From an uncultured Oscillospiraceae bacterium (GTDB lineage Bacteria; Bacillota; Clostridia; Oscillospirales; Oscillospiraceae): 64,000 bases of DNA. This document shows, piece by piece, positions 44,939 to 52,184 of this stretch. The notes beneath the pieces were generated by a model. The model was not told where the DNA came from. It ran no database searches and was given only the letters and a program-made list of their open reading frames with translations. A program made the position numbers and the translations under genes. The stretch is taken from assembly GCA_910584395.1 (NCBI GenBank), contig CAJUAS010000002.1, positions 15,514-79,513 of the forward strand, given 5' to 3'. Every line of letters starts with the position of its first letter. Position 1 is the stretch's first letter.

Positions 44939-45325
44939 ATGGCAGCTACACGGTATTCCCGCCAACGGGAGTTGATCTATCAAAGCGTCTGTGCCAGCCG
45001 GGAACACCCCACGGCGGAGATGGTATACGCCATGCTGAAGCCGGAGCATCCGTGCTTGAGCCTTGGGACGGTCTACCGCAACCTCCACCTGCTGGCCGAC
45101 GAGGGCAAGCTCATTCGGATGCCCTTCCCGGTGGAGCGGTTTGACGGCGACCTCCACGACCACGGGCATTTTTGCTGTAAGCACTGCGGGAGGGTCATGG
45201 ATGTGGAGCTGCCCTATGACGGCGCGCTGGACACGGCCGCCCAAGAGCAGCTTCGCGGCACTGTGACCCACCACACCGTCGTCTTTTACGGCGCGTGCAG
45301 CCACTGCGCCGAAGAGGCCGGCTAA
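44939..45325 (+). CDS. perR: Fur-family regulator, PerR-like
   Basis: This 128-aa regulator has a winged helix (RQRELIYQSVCASREHPTAE, SLGTVYRNLHLLADEGKL) and a metal domain with RFDGDLHDHGHFCCKHCGRV. Its structural zinc site is formed by CxxC near 80-83 and CSHC near the C-terminus. The Asp-rich RFDGDLHDH region fits a PerR-type Fe/Mn peroxide sensor better than Fur. The rubrerythrin gene 64 bp downstream supports that reading. PerR versus Fur cannot be settled without structural alignment. The start follows AAGGAGG. Confidence 0.83.
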   Translation: MAATRYSRQRELIYQSVCASREHPTAEMVYAMLKPEHPCLSLGTVYRNLHLLADEGKLIRMPFPVERFDGDLHDHGHFCCKHCGRVMDVELPYDGALDTAAQEQLRGTVTHHTVVFYGACSHCAEEAG

Positions 45326-45389
45326 ATGAGGATTTCTCCACATTGAATGTGAAGGAAGAAATAAAATACTTGAAAGGGGAACGATTTTT

Positions 45390-45926
45390 ATGGATCTGAA
45401 GGGCAGCAAGACCGAGGCCAACCTCTGGAAGGCGTTTGCCGGGGAGAGTCAGGCCCGCAACAAGTACACCTACTTTGCCAGCCGCGCCAAGAAGGAAGGC
45501 TTTGAGCAGATCGCCGCCATTTTCCAAGAGACGGCGGACAACGAAAAAGAGCACGCCAAAATGTGGTTCAAGGAGCTGGGTGGCATCGGCGACACCGCCG
45601 CCAACCTGACCGCCGCCGCGGCCGGGGAGAACGAGGAGTGGACCGCCATGTATAAGGAGATGGCGGAGACTGCCCGGGCCGAGGGCTTCGACCGCATCGC
45701 CGCCCTCTTTGACGGCGTGGCCGCCATTGAGAAGGAGCACGAGGAGCGTTATCTCGCCCTGCTGAAAAACCTGAAGGAGGATCTGGTGTTCCAGAAGCCC
45801 GACGGCGAGTACATTTGGGTGTGCCGCAACTGCGGCCACATCCATGTGGGCAAGTCCGCCCCTGAGGTCTGCCCCGTCTGCGCCCATCCTCAGGCCTATT
45901 TTGAGCTGAAGAAGAGCAATTATTAA
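45390..45926 (+). CDS. rbr: rubrerythrin
   Basis: This 178-aa peroxide-scavenging enzyme has an N-terminal four-helix ferritin-like diiron domain with [20 protein letters not shown] (about 16), [13 protein letters not shown] (about 50) and [15 protein letters not shown]. The C-terminal rubredoxin-type iron site is [11 protein letters not shown]...[13 protein letters not shown] (about 145-175). It reduces H2O2 to water with electrons from NADH via rubredoxin. It follows perR without a terminator. GAAAGGGGAACG precedes the ATG. Confidence 0.94.
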   Translation: MDLKGSKTEANLWKAFAGESQARNKYTYFASRAKKEGFEQIAAIFQETADNEKEHAKMWFKELGGIGDTAANLTAAAAGENEEWTAMYKEMAETARAEGFDRIAALFDGVAAIEKEHEERYLALLKNLKEDLVFQKPDGEYIWVCRNCGHIHVGKSAPEVCPVCAHPQAYFELKKSNY

Positions 45927-45939
45927 GCAAGGATAAATG

Positions 45940-45981
45940 AAAAGGGCAAGACAGACCGTTTCGGTTTGTCTTGCCCTTTTT
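45940..45981 (+). terminator. terminator after rubrerythrin
   Basis: An 18-bp stem (45940-45957 with 45963-45980) with one G-T wobble and a T-run. Confidence 0.9.
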
Positions 45982-45998
45982 GTTCCCATGATACAGAA

Positions 45999-46038
45999 AC
46001 ACCCGCCGGAACGCAACAACGTTCCGGCGGGTGTGTGT
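45999..46038 (-). terminator. terminator after the RHH gene
   Basis: A 15-bp GC-rich stem ACACCCGCCGGAACG / CGTTCCGGCGGGTGT (45999-46013 with 46020-46034) lies 6-10 bp past the RHH stop. The T-run is modest. Confidence 0.75.
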
Positions 46039-46043
46039 TTTCG

Positions 46044-46241
46044 TCACGAAATGTCCAGCTCCGGGGGGACGTCCAGCTCTTTGGGGCGGGGCGAGCCGTT
46101 CTTCTTCCGCTGGCGGACGCATTCGGTGAGCAGATACTCGATCTGCCCGTTGATGGAGCGGAAGTCATCCTCGGCCCAAGCGGCGATGGCGGCGTAAAGC
46201 TGCTCGGATACCCGGAGGGGGATCTGCTTCTTCTCCGCCAT
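46044..46241 (-). CDS. small ribbon-helix-helix (Arc-like) protein
   Basis: This 65-aa protein has [20 protein letters not shown], matching the Arc/MetJ ribbon-helix-helix fold (beta strand QIPLRV then helix). [19 protein letters not shown] forms the second helix, with a short basic linker and an acidic tail. Such dimers bind short palindromic operators. It begins 3 bp after the SPFH stop, so it is cotranscribed. Tandem TGATATCA palindromes on the operon promoter are a candidate operator. Confidence 0.83.
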   Translation of the reverse strand: MAEKKQIPLRVSEQLYAAIAAWAEDDFRSINGQIEYLLTECVRQRKKNGSPRPKELDVPPELDIS

Positions 46242-46244
46242 GGC

Positions 46245-47261
46245 TTAATAGAGGCTGCCAGAGTTGACCACCGGCTGGGCGTCCCGGTTGCCGCAGAGCA
46301 CCACCAGCAGATTGCTCACCATGGCCGCCTTGCGCTCCTCGTCCAGCGTGACCACCTGATTCTCGCTGAGCCGCTCCAGCGCCATCTCCACCATGCCCAC
46401 CGCGCCGTCTACGATCATCTTCCGCGCGTCGATGATGGCGCTGGCCTGCTGCCGCTGGAGCATAACGGAAGCGATCTCAGGCGCATAGGCCAGATAGGTG
46501 ATGCGGGCCTCCACGATCTCCAGCCCCGCGTCGGCCACCTTGGTCTGGATCTCGCCCCGGATGCGCTCGGCTACCGTCTCGCTGGAGCCCCGGAGACTCC
46601 CCTCGTCCGCCTGACCGTCTCCGGTGGTGTCCACGTTGGGGGCAACGTCGTAGGGGTACATCCGCACGATGTTGCGAAGGGCGCTGTCGCACTGGAGGGA
46701 CAGGTATTCCTTATAATTGTCCACGTTGAACACCGCCTTGGCGGTGTCGGTGACCCGCCAGATGACGGCAATGCCGATCTCCACCGGGTTGCCGAGGCAG
46801 TCGTTGATCTTCTGCCGGCCATTGTTCAGGGTCATGTTCTTGAGGGAGATCTTCTTGTCGCCGCCAAGGGAGATATTCGCCCCGGCCACCAGACCCTCTG
46901 CGCCTACCACGATGCCGGAGGGCTTGGGAGTGGCGGTGTCCCCCGACTGGGCCAGCTTGGTGGAGGCGGCGGGATTGATGGCGGTGCAGAAGGGGTTCAC
47001 CGCGTAAAAGCCCGCGCCCTTCAGCGTGCCGATGTAGTTGCCGAACAGGGTCAGCACCAGCGCCTCTTGGGGCTTTAAGACCTTCAAGCCGCACAGGGGC
47101 AGCCAAGCAAGGCTCAGCACCACGATGCACACCACTACCAGCGGTATCATGGCGTTGACGGCGGCGAAAATCACGCCCACGGTGGCGATGATGTAAACAG
47201 CGATCACCGCCAGTAGCACCAGCATCCCGTGCTTTTTGTTCTGCAATATTTTCTCTGTCAT
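46245..47261 (-). CDS. SPFH/band-7 domain membrane protein
   Basis: This 338-aa protein has two N-terminal membrane helices (about residues 12-35 and 38-58). The SPFH core follows ([60 protein letters not shown]), then a helical coiled region ending in [23 protein letters not shown] proteins form large oligomeric cages at membrane microdomains, often with quality-control proteases; no protease partner is adjacent here. It resembles the uncharacterised clostridial SPFH plus RHH pair. Confidence 0.88.
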   Translation of the reverse strand: MTEKILQNKKHGMLVLLAVIAVYIIATVGVIFAAVNAMIPLVVVCIVVLSLAWLPLCGLKVLKPQEALVLTLFGNYIGTLKGAGFYAVNPFCTAINPAASTKLAQSGDTATPKPSGIVVGAEGLVAGANISLGGDKKISLKNMTLNNGRQKINDCLGNPVEIGIAVIWRVTDTAKAVFNVDNYKEYLSLQCDSALRNIVRMYPYDVAPNVDTTGDGQADEGSLRGSSETVAERIRGEIQTKVADAGLEIVEARITYLAYAPEIASVMLQRQQASAIIDARKMIVDGAVGMVEMALERLSENQVVTLDEERKAAMVSNLLVVLCGNRDAQPVVNSGSLY

Positions 47262-47282
47262 GGAAATTGCCTCCTTGCAATT

Positions 47283-47302
47283 TTGATATCAAGATGATAT
47301 CA
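47283..47302. promoter_or_regulatory. tandem TGATATCA palindromes, candidate RHH operator
   Basis: Two identical 8-bp palindromes TGATATCA begin at 47284 and 47295, spaced 11 bp, one helical turn. The second covers the -10 box of the SPFH-RHH promoter. Confidence 0.5.
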
Positions 47303-47322
47303 CTATCATTTCTACTTGTCAA
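47294..47322 (-). promoter_or_regulatory. promoter of SPFH-RHH operon
   Basis: On the minus strand TTGACA (47317-47322), 17 nt, TATCAT (47294-47299). Confidence 0.75.
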
Positions 47323-47344
47323 GCATTTTTTGAAGTGCTATAAT
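47316..47344 (+). promoter_or_regulatory. promoter of the Met-rich secreted protein gene
   Basis: TTGTCA (47316-47321), 17 nt, TATAAT (47339-47344). Its -35 overlaps the -35 of the divergent SPFH promoter on the other strand. Confidence 0.8.
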
Positions 47345-47376
47345 CAACTCACCAAATTTGAAGGAGGAGCTGTCTT

Positions 47377-48870
47377 ATGAAGAAGTTTACCCGCTGGTGG
47401 GTGTGCCTTGGGCTTTGTCTGGGCCTGTTGGCCTGCGGCGCGCTGGCCGCAGAGGGGGATATCTCCGTCCAGTTGGACGGCGCGCCCCTTGTCTTTACCG
47501 ACGCCGTGCCTCAGGTAAAGGATCAGCGCACCTTTTTGCCCTTCCGCGCCGTGTTTGAGGCCATGGGCGCGGAGGTGGACAACGAGGGCAACGTCATTAC
47601 CGCCGTGCGGGGGGATAAGACCCTCACCATGACCGTCGGCTCTGCCGAAGCCACCGTCACGCAGCAGGGCGTGACCACCTCCATCTCCATGGACGTCGCC
47701 CCCTATGTAGACGCGTCCACTTGGCGCACCTATGTCCCCGTCCGCTTTGCCGCGCAGGCCTTTGACTGTGCTGTGGGCTGGGATCAAACCGCCCAGACCG
47801 CCGTCATCGTGGACACTGAGAAGCTGGTGACGGAGGCCATGGAGGGCAAGAGCTATACCTATCTGGAGAAGCTGGCCGCTATGGGGGAGAAATATAAGGA
47901 AGGCATCTGGGACATGGACGCGTCCTTTGACATGGATATGTCCATGCTGACCCTCCCCATGATGACCATGGACGGCGGAGTGAAGGGCGTCATGGCGGAC
48001 AACGCCAAAATGGACATGACCATGAACATGAAGATGGACATGGACGGACTGCTGGCTATGACAGCCGCCATGGGCGCAGAGCAGCCCACCCAAGAGGCGT
48101 TGGCCCAGTTTGAGGCCCTCAAGACCAAGGGAATGGACGTGTCCCTTCGCGGCGATATCAACGCCGGCAAGCTCTACATGAATATGGATATGAGCGCGCT
48201 GGCCGGCGTCACCGAGAATATCCCCACCGCCGACGTCTGGTACGAGCTGGACATGGCCGCCCTCATGGAGCAGGCGGGGATGGACTGGAACGAGCTGATG
48301 GCCATGAGTGAAAACGCCAATACGCTGGACACGCTGGTTTCCGCCCTTGCCGCGACCCAGCCCAATGACGCGGCCGACGGCTACAACGACCTGAAAAAGT
48401 CCTTCGACGACCTGTTCGCCGCCTTCGCCGATGACCACTTCCAGCTCTGGGGCTCAAAAGCGCCCTACCATGTCCACAGCTGCTCCACCACCTACCAGCA
48501 GACTGCGGCGGACGGCTCTACCGTCAGTATGGATCTGCTGCTGCACTTTGTCAGCGAGACGGATCCCACCGTTGACGGCTATACCCTCATTCTTACCATG
48601 TCTCAGGGGGAGACGGGCGAAATGACCATGACCGTTTCCATGGACAACCACGGCAAGATGACCGCCGAGATCGAGGCGGTCATGGGCGGCATCACCATGT
48701 CCATGACCATGGACGGCACGTACGCCCCCGGCACGACCGCCCCCGTGGTCACGCCCCCTGAGGGCGCGAAGATCGTCCCCTTCACCGAAATGATGGGCCA
48801 GACCGGTGACCTCGGGGTCATCGGCGGCGCGGACGGTCCCACCGCCATCATTACCGCCAAGGCCGCGTAA
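47377..48870 (+). CDS. secreted protein: copper-amine-oxidase-N-like domain, Met-rich segment, GGADGPTA tail
   Basis: This 497-aa exported protein has a signal peptide at 1-25; GALAA fits signal peptidase I, although LLAC could be a lipobox. Residues 28-147 are a stalk-like copper amine oxidase N-terminal domain (DGAPLVFTDAVPQVKDQRTF, YVPVRFAAQAF), which in clostridia is a surface module, not an enzyme. Residues 180-232 are dense in Met-x-Met (FDMDMSM, MDMTMNMKMDMD), and MTMTVSMDNHGKM and ITMSMTMDG recur near 410-450. The C-terminus DLGVIGGADGPTAIITAKAA repeats a motif known from sodium-pump decarboxylase beta subunits. Overall function is unknown to me. Confidence 0.78.
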   Translation: MKKFTRWWVCLGLCLGLLACGALAAEGDISVQLDGAPLVFTDAVPQVKDQRTFLPFRAVFEAMGAEVDNEGNVITAVRGDKTLTMTVGSAEATVTQQGVTTSISMDVAPYVDASTWRTYVPVRFAAQAFDCAVGWDQTAQTAVIVDTEKLVTEAMEGKSYTYLEKLAAMGEKYKEGIWDMDASFDMDMSMLTLPMMTMDGGVKGVMADNAKMDMTMNMKMDMDGLLAMTAAMGAEQPTQEALAQFEALKTKGMDVSLRGDINAGKLYMNMDMSALAGVTENIPTADVWYELDMAALMEQAGMDWNELMAMSENANTLDTLVSALAATQPNDAADGYNDLKKSFDDLFAAFADDHFQLWGSKAPYHVHSCSTTYQQTAADGSTVSMDLLLHFVSETDPTVDGYTLILTMSQGETGEMTMTVSMDNHGKMTAEIEAVMGGITMSMTMDGTYAPGTTAPVVTPPEGAKIVPFTEMMGQTGDLGVIGGADGPTAIITAKAA

Positions 48871-48891
48871 GTCCACCGGGCAACCAAAACG

Positions 48892-48926
48892 GCGGACGGG
48901 AAGTGACTTCCCGTCCGCTGATTTTT
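48892..48926 (+). terminator. terminator after the Met-rich protein gene
   Basis: GCGGACGGGAAG (48892-48903) pairs with CTTCCCGTCCGC (48907-48918), followed by TGATTTTTG. Confidence 0.8.
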
Positions 48927-48948
48927 GCCTTTTTCGGCAAATTTGTCC

Positions 48949-48977
48949 TTTCCATCTCCGGCGAATCGTGGTACAAT
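48949..48977 (+). promoter_or_regulatory. promoter of the DUF1846 gene
   Basis: TTTCCA (48949-48954), 17 nt, TACAAT (48972-48977) with an upstream TG (extended -10). Confidence 0.6.
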
Positions 48978-49010
48978 GGAAAAGATTTTGGGAAACGAGG
49001 GGGAGAGTCC

Positions 49011-50492
49011 ATGAAGGTCGGTTTTGACAACGGAAAATATCTGGAGACCCAATCGGCGCACATCAAGGAGCGCATCGCCCAATTCGGCGGAAAGCTCTAT
49101 CTGGAGTTTGGCGGCAAGCTCTTTGACGACTATCACGCCGCCCGTGTACTCCCCGGCTTTGCGCCGGACAGCAAAATTCGGATGCTGGGGCAGCTTGCCG
49201 ATCAGGCGGAGGTGGTCATTGCCATCAACGCCGCCGACATCGAGAAAAACAAGGTGCGGGGCGACTTGGGCATCACCTATGACGTGGACGTACTCCGCCT
49301 CATCGACGCGTTCCGCGCCATAGGCCTTTATGTGGGCAGCGTGGTCATCACCCGCTGGACCGGTCAGACGCAGGCCGCCACCTTCCAGCGGCGGCTGGAG
49401 GGGCTTGGCATCAAGGTCTACCGCCACTACCCCATTGAGGGCTATCCCCACAACATTCCCCTCATTGTCTCCGACGAGGGCTACGGAAAAAACGACTACA
49501 TCGAGACCTCCCGCCCGCTGGTGGTGGTCACCGCCCCCGGCCCGGGCAGCGGCAAGATGGCTGTCTGCCTCTCCCAACTCTACCATGAGTACAAGCGTGG
49601 GGTCAAGGCGGGCTACGCCAAGTTTGAGACCTTCCCCATCTGGAATCTGCCGTTAGATCACCCGGTGAATCTGGCCTACGAGGCCGCCACCGCCGATCTC
49701 GACGATGTGAACATGATCGACCCCTTCCATCTTGCCGCCTACGGCAAGACCACGGTGAACTACAACCGGGACGTGGAGGTGTTCCCCGTCCTCTCCGCCA
49801 TGTTCGAGACCATCATGGGGAAAAGCCCCTACCACTCCCCCACCGACATGGGGGTGAATATGGTGGGCAACTGTATCGTGGACGACAGCGTGGTGTGCGC
49901 CGCCGCCCGGCAGGAGATCATCCGCCGCTACTACGACGCCCTGTGCGAACGCCGCCGGGGCCGCTGTGGGGACGAGCCGGTCTACAAGTTAGAGCTGCTG
50001 ATGAAAAAGGCGGAGGTGGACTCCTCCCTTCGCAAGGTGGTCGCCACCGCCCAAGACAAAGCCCGCCGCACCGAACGCCCCGCCACCGCCATCGAGCTGC
50101 CCGGCGGGCGGCTTATCCGGGGCAAGACCAGCGAGCTGATGAACCCCGCCGCCGGCGTACTCCTCAACGCCTTGAAGGTGCTGGCGGATATCCCGAAAAA
50201 GACCCACCTCATCTCCCCTGACGCCATCAGGCCTATTCAGAAGATCAAGGTGGAACATCTGGGCGCGCCCAATCCCCGGCTCACCGCCGAGGAGGTGCTC
50301 ATCGCTCTGGCCATCAGCGCCACGGAGAACCCCACCGCCGCTCTGGCTTTGGCGCGGCTTGCCGATCTCCGGGGCTGTCAGGCCCACTCCACCGTCATCC
50401 TCCCCCACGAGGACATGGAGATCTACAAAAAGCTGGGCCTTCAGATCACCTGTGAGCCACAATACGAGACCAGCGACCTCTATCAGAGATAA
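49011..50492 (+). CDS. DUF1846 family protein
   Basis: This 493-aa cytoplasmic protein belongs to the DUF1846 family, a conserved Firmicutes protein of unknown function for which structures exist. Recognisable parts are GFDNGKYLETQSAHIKERI (residues 3-21), FGGKLFDDYHAARVLPGF, VVTAPGPGSGKMAVCLSQLY (P-loop-like, about 175) and a C-terminal NPTAALALARLADLRGCQAH. The GPGSGK loop suggests nucleotide binding; a catalytic role is unproven. ATG 49011 follows GAGGGGGAGAG. Own promoter and terminator: a single-gene unit. Confidence 0.87.
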   Translation: MKVGFDNGKYLETQSAHIKERIAQFGGKLYLEFGGKLFDDYHAARVLPGFAPDSKIRMLGQLADQAEVVIAINAADIEKNKVRGDLGITYDVDVLRLIDAFRAIGLYVGSVVITRWTGQTQAATFQRRLEGLGIKVYRHYPIEGYPHNIPLIVSDEGYGKNDYIETSRPLVVVTAPGPGSGKMAVCLSQLYHEYKRGVKAGYAKFETFPIWNLPLDHPVNLAYEAATADLDDVNMIDPFHLAAYGKTTVNYNRDVEVFPVLSAMFETIMGKSPYHSPTDMGVNMVGNCIVDDSVVCAAARQEIIRRYYDALCERRRGRCGDEPVYKLELLMKKAEVDSSLRKVVATAQDKARRTERPATAIELPGGRLIRGKTSELMNPAAGVLLNALKVLADIPKKTHLISPDAIRPIQKIKVEHLGAPNPRLTAEEVLIALAISATENPTAALALARLADLRGCQAHSTVILPHEDMEIYKKLGLQITCEPQYETSDLYQR

Positions 50493-50506
50493 TAGTAATA
50501 AGCGGC

Positions 50507-50539
50507 AAAAAGCCGGGGGAAACTTCCCCCGGCTTTTTT
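50507..50539. terminator. bidirectional terminator between DUF1846 and the SLH gene
   Basis: AAAAAGCCGGGGGAA (50507-50521) pairs with TTCCCCCGGCTTTTT (50524-50538), A/T runs both sides. It also marks the left edge of the CCWGG-rich block. Confidence 0.9.
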
Positions 50540-50554
50540 GTGGGTCTTTTGCGC

Positions 50555-51961
50555 TCAGCGCTGCCAGACGGTGCCATCGGTGTAGGCAACCCGCACGACC
50601 TGGACGTTGCGGACGCTGGCGGTTCGCTCGTTGCTGTTCATGGTCCAGTTGAAGGTATTAACGCTGTCTGCCTTGAGTATCTCCCGCTCCATGTAGCCCA
50701 CAAAGGTGCCGTCATGGATGGTGGGCCAGTCGGTGGTCACATTGCCGTAGGCGTCGACACAGGTCCATTTGATCTCAAAGGAGCGGATGTCCTTATTGCT
50801 GATGTTCCAGAGCGACACGTTCACCACCGGGATGCCGATGCTGTTATAGGTGATGCTGATGGTATTATCATGGACGCGGAGAGGGCAGCCGCCCATGGAG
50901 CTCTGCCACCGGGCCCGCAGTTCCAGGTCCTTGGCCTGGAGGGCGCTGTAAGCGGTCTGGTCATTATTGAGCTGGGCGTTCAGCTTCTCTATCTGCACCA
51001 GAAGCACCGCACTGCTGTAGTCGCCCTCCTGGGCCCAGCTTTCCGCCCGGACAATGGTATAGTCCGTGTGGAGATACCAGCCCACCGTCTGCTCGGCGGC
51101 CACGTTGCGCTGGCGCACCTCCTTGGTGCGGCCGTCCAGAGCGTACATGGTGACCATGGTCTCCCGGTGCCAGCCCTGGGCCTCGTATTCCGCCACCAGG
51201 CCGGGTTTGACCTCGGTGAGGCTGCCGTCATCGGCGTAGAGAGGGACGGCAGGACTGGGGGTCAGGCTCAACGTCTTGCGCCGGGACGGCTCCACCAGCC
51301 GGGTGACCAAAGCGGCGCACTCCGCCCGGGTGATCGTGTTGTCAGGGGTGAAGGTCCCGTAGCCATCGCCCCCGGTGAGAACGCCGGCGTTATACAGACG
51401 GTACACCGCCGGGGCATAGTCCGCCGTCACGGGCACATCGGGGATGTCCCCCCGCTCCACATTGTTGATGGCGGGCAGAGCCTCCTCCGGGAGAGCGGCG
51501 CACAGAATGACGGCAAACTGGGCGCGGGTGGCCTGGGCCCCGTAATCGCTGTATTGCCCGGCGGTGATGATCCCATTGTTGATGGCATAGTCCACGTAGC
51601 CCTGATACCACTTACCGCCCCCGGAGCTGGGTATGCTCCACTCTCCGGTGTGGTAAATGTTGTGAATCCGATAAGCCATGGTCACGGTCTCCGCGATGCT
51701 GATCTGGTCATTGGGCTTGAACTGCATGTCGTTCAAAAACCAAACATTGTTCTTCATGCCGTTCATCAGATCCAGCTGGTTGGCCCGCCGGACGTCGGCG
51801 GCGTACCATTTGCCGTCCTTGACATCGGAAAACTCATCGCCCTCCTTCACCTGTACGAAGTTGGCAAGGCCCGGCGCCACCGCCAGGGCAGCGGGAAACA
51901 AGCTCAGCGCCATGACCAGCGCCAGCAACGCCGACAGCCACTTTTTACCCCTCGTTCTCAT
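50555..51961 (-). CDS. S-layer homology (SLH) domain protein
   Basis: This 468-aa exported protein has signal peptide 1-27 (WLSALLALVMALSLFPAALA) and three SLH repeats spanning about 38-235. They include FSDVKDGKWYAADVRRANQL, YVDYAINNGIITAGQYSDYG with ATRAQFAVILCAALP, and VYRLYNAGVLTGGDGYGTF with TITRAECAALVTRLV. SLH repeats bind pyruvylated wall polymers, anchoring the ~230-residue C-terminal part at the cell surface. That part ends in a beta-rich domain of unknown role. The gene lies in the CCWGG-rich block and is divergent from pyrG. GAGGAGGAAACATC precedes the ATG. Confidence 0.88.
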   Translation of the reverse strand: MRTRGKKWLSALLALVMALSLFPAALAVAPGLANFVQVKEGDEFSDVKDGKWYAADVRRANQLDLMNGMKNNVWFLNDMQFKPNDQISIAETVTMAYRIHNIYHTGEWSIPSSGGGKWYQGYVDYAINNGIITAGQYSDYGAQATRAQFAVILCAALPEEALPAINNVERGDIPDVPVTADYAPAVYRLYNAGVLTGGDGYGTFTPDNTITRAECAALVTRLVEPSRRKTLSLTPSPAVPLYADDGSLTEVKPGLVAEYEAQGWHRETMVTMYALDGRTKEVRQRNVAAEQTVGWYLHTDYTIVRAESWAQEGDYSSAVLLVQIEKLNAQLNNDQTAYSALQAKDLELRARWQSSMGGCPLRVHDNTISITYNSIGIPVVNVSLWNISNKDIRSFEIKWTCVDAYGNVTTDWPTIHDGTFVGYMEREILKADSVNTFNWTMNSNERTASVRNVQVVRVAYTDGTVWQR

Positions 51962-52121
51962 GATGTTTCCTCCTCGTTGTGTGGTGGCGTTTTCGCTATT
52001 TTTGTCTTCTTCTCAGTTAAGGTGACTATTTTTATTTTAGCATCTTTGTCAATCCCCGGATATGGGCAAAGCGACTGAATTTTTCCGGCATTTTTCTGCG
52101 GTTTTTCTCCTTGATTTTTCC

Positions 52122-52150
52122 TTGACGGCGGCCTTTGGGGCGAGTAGAAT
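52122..52150 (+). promoter_or_regulatory. promoter of pyrG
   Basis: TTGACG (52122-52127), 17 nt, TAGAAT (52145-52150), leaving a ~30-nt leader too short for the G-run attenuator described for Bacillus pyrG. Confidence 0.75.
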
Positions 52151-52184
52151 CGGATTTAGATTTTTTCTTGGAGAGGTGAGAAAA

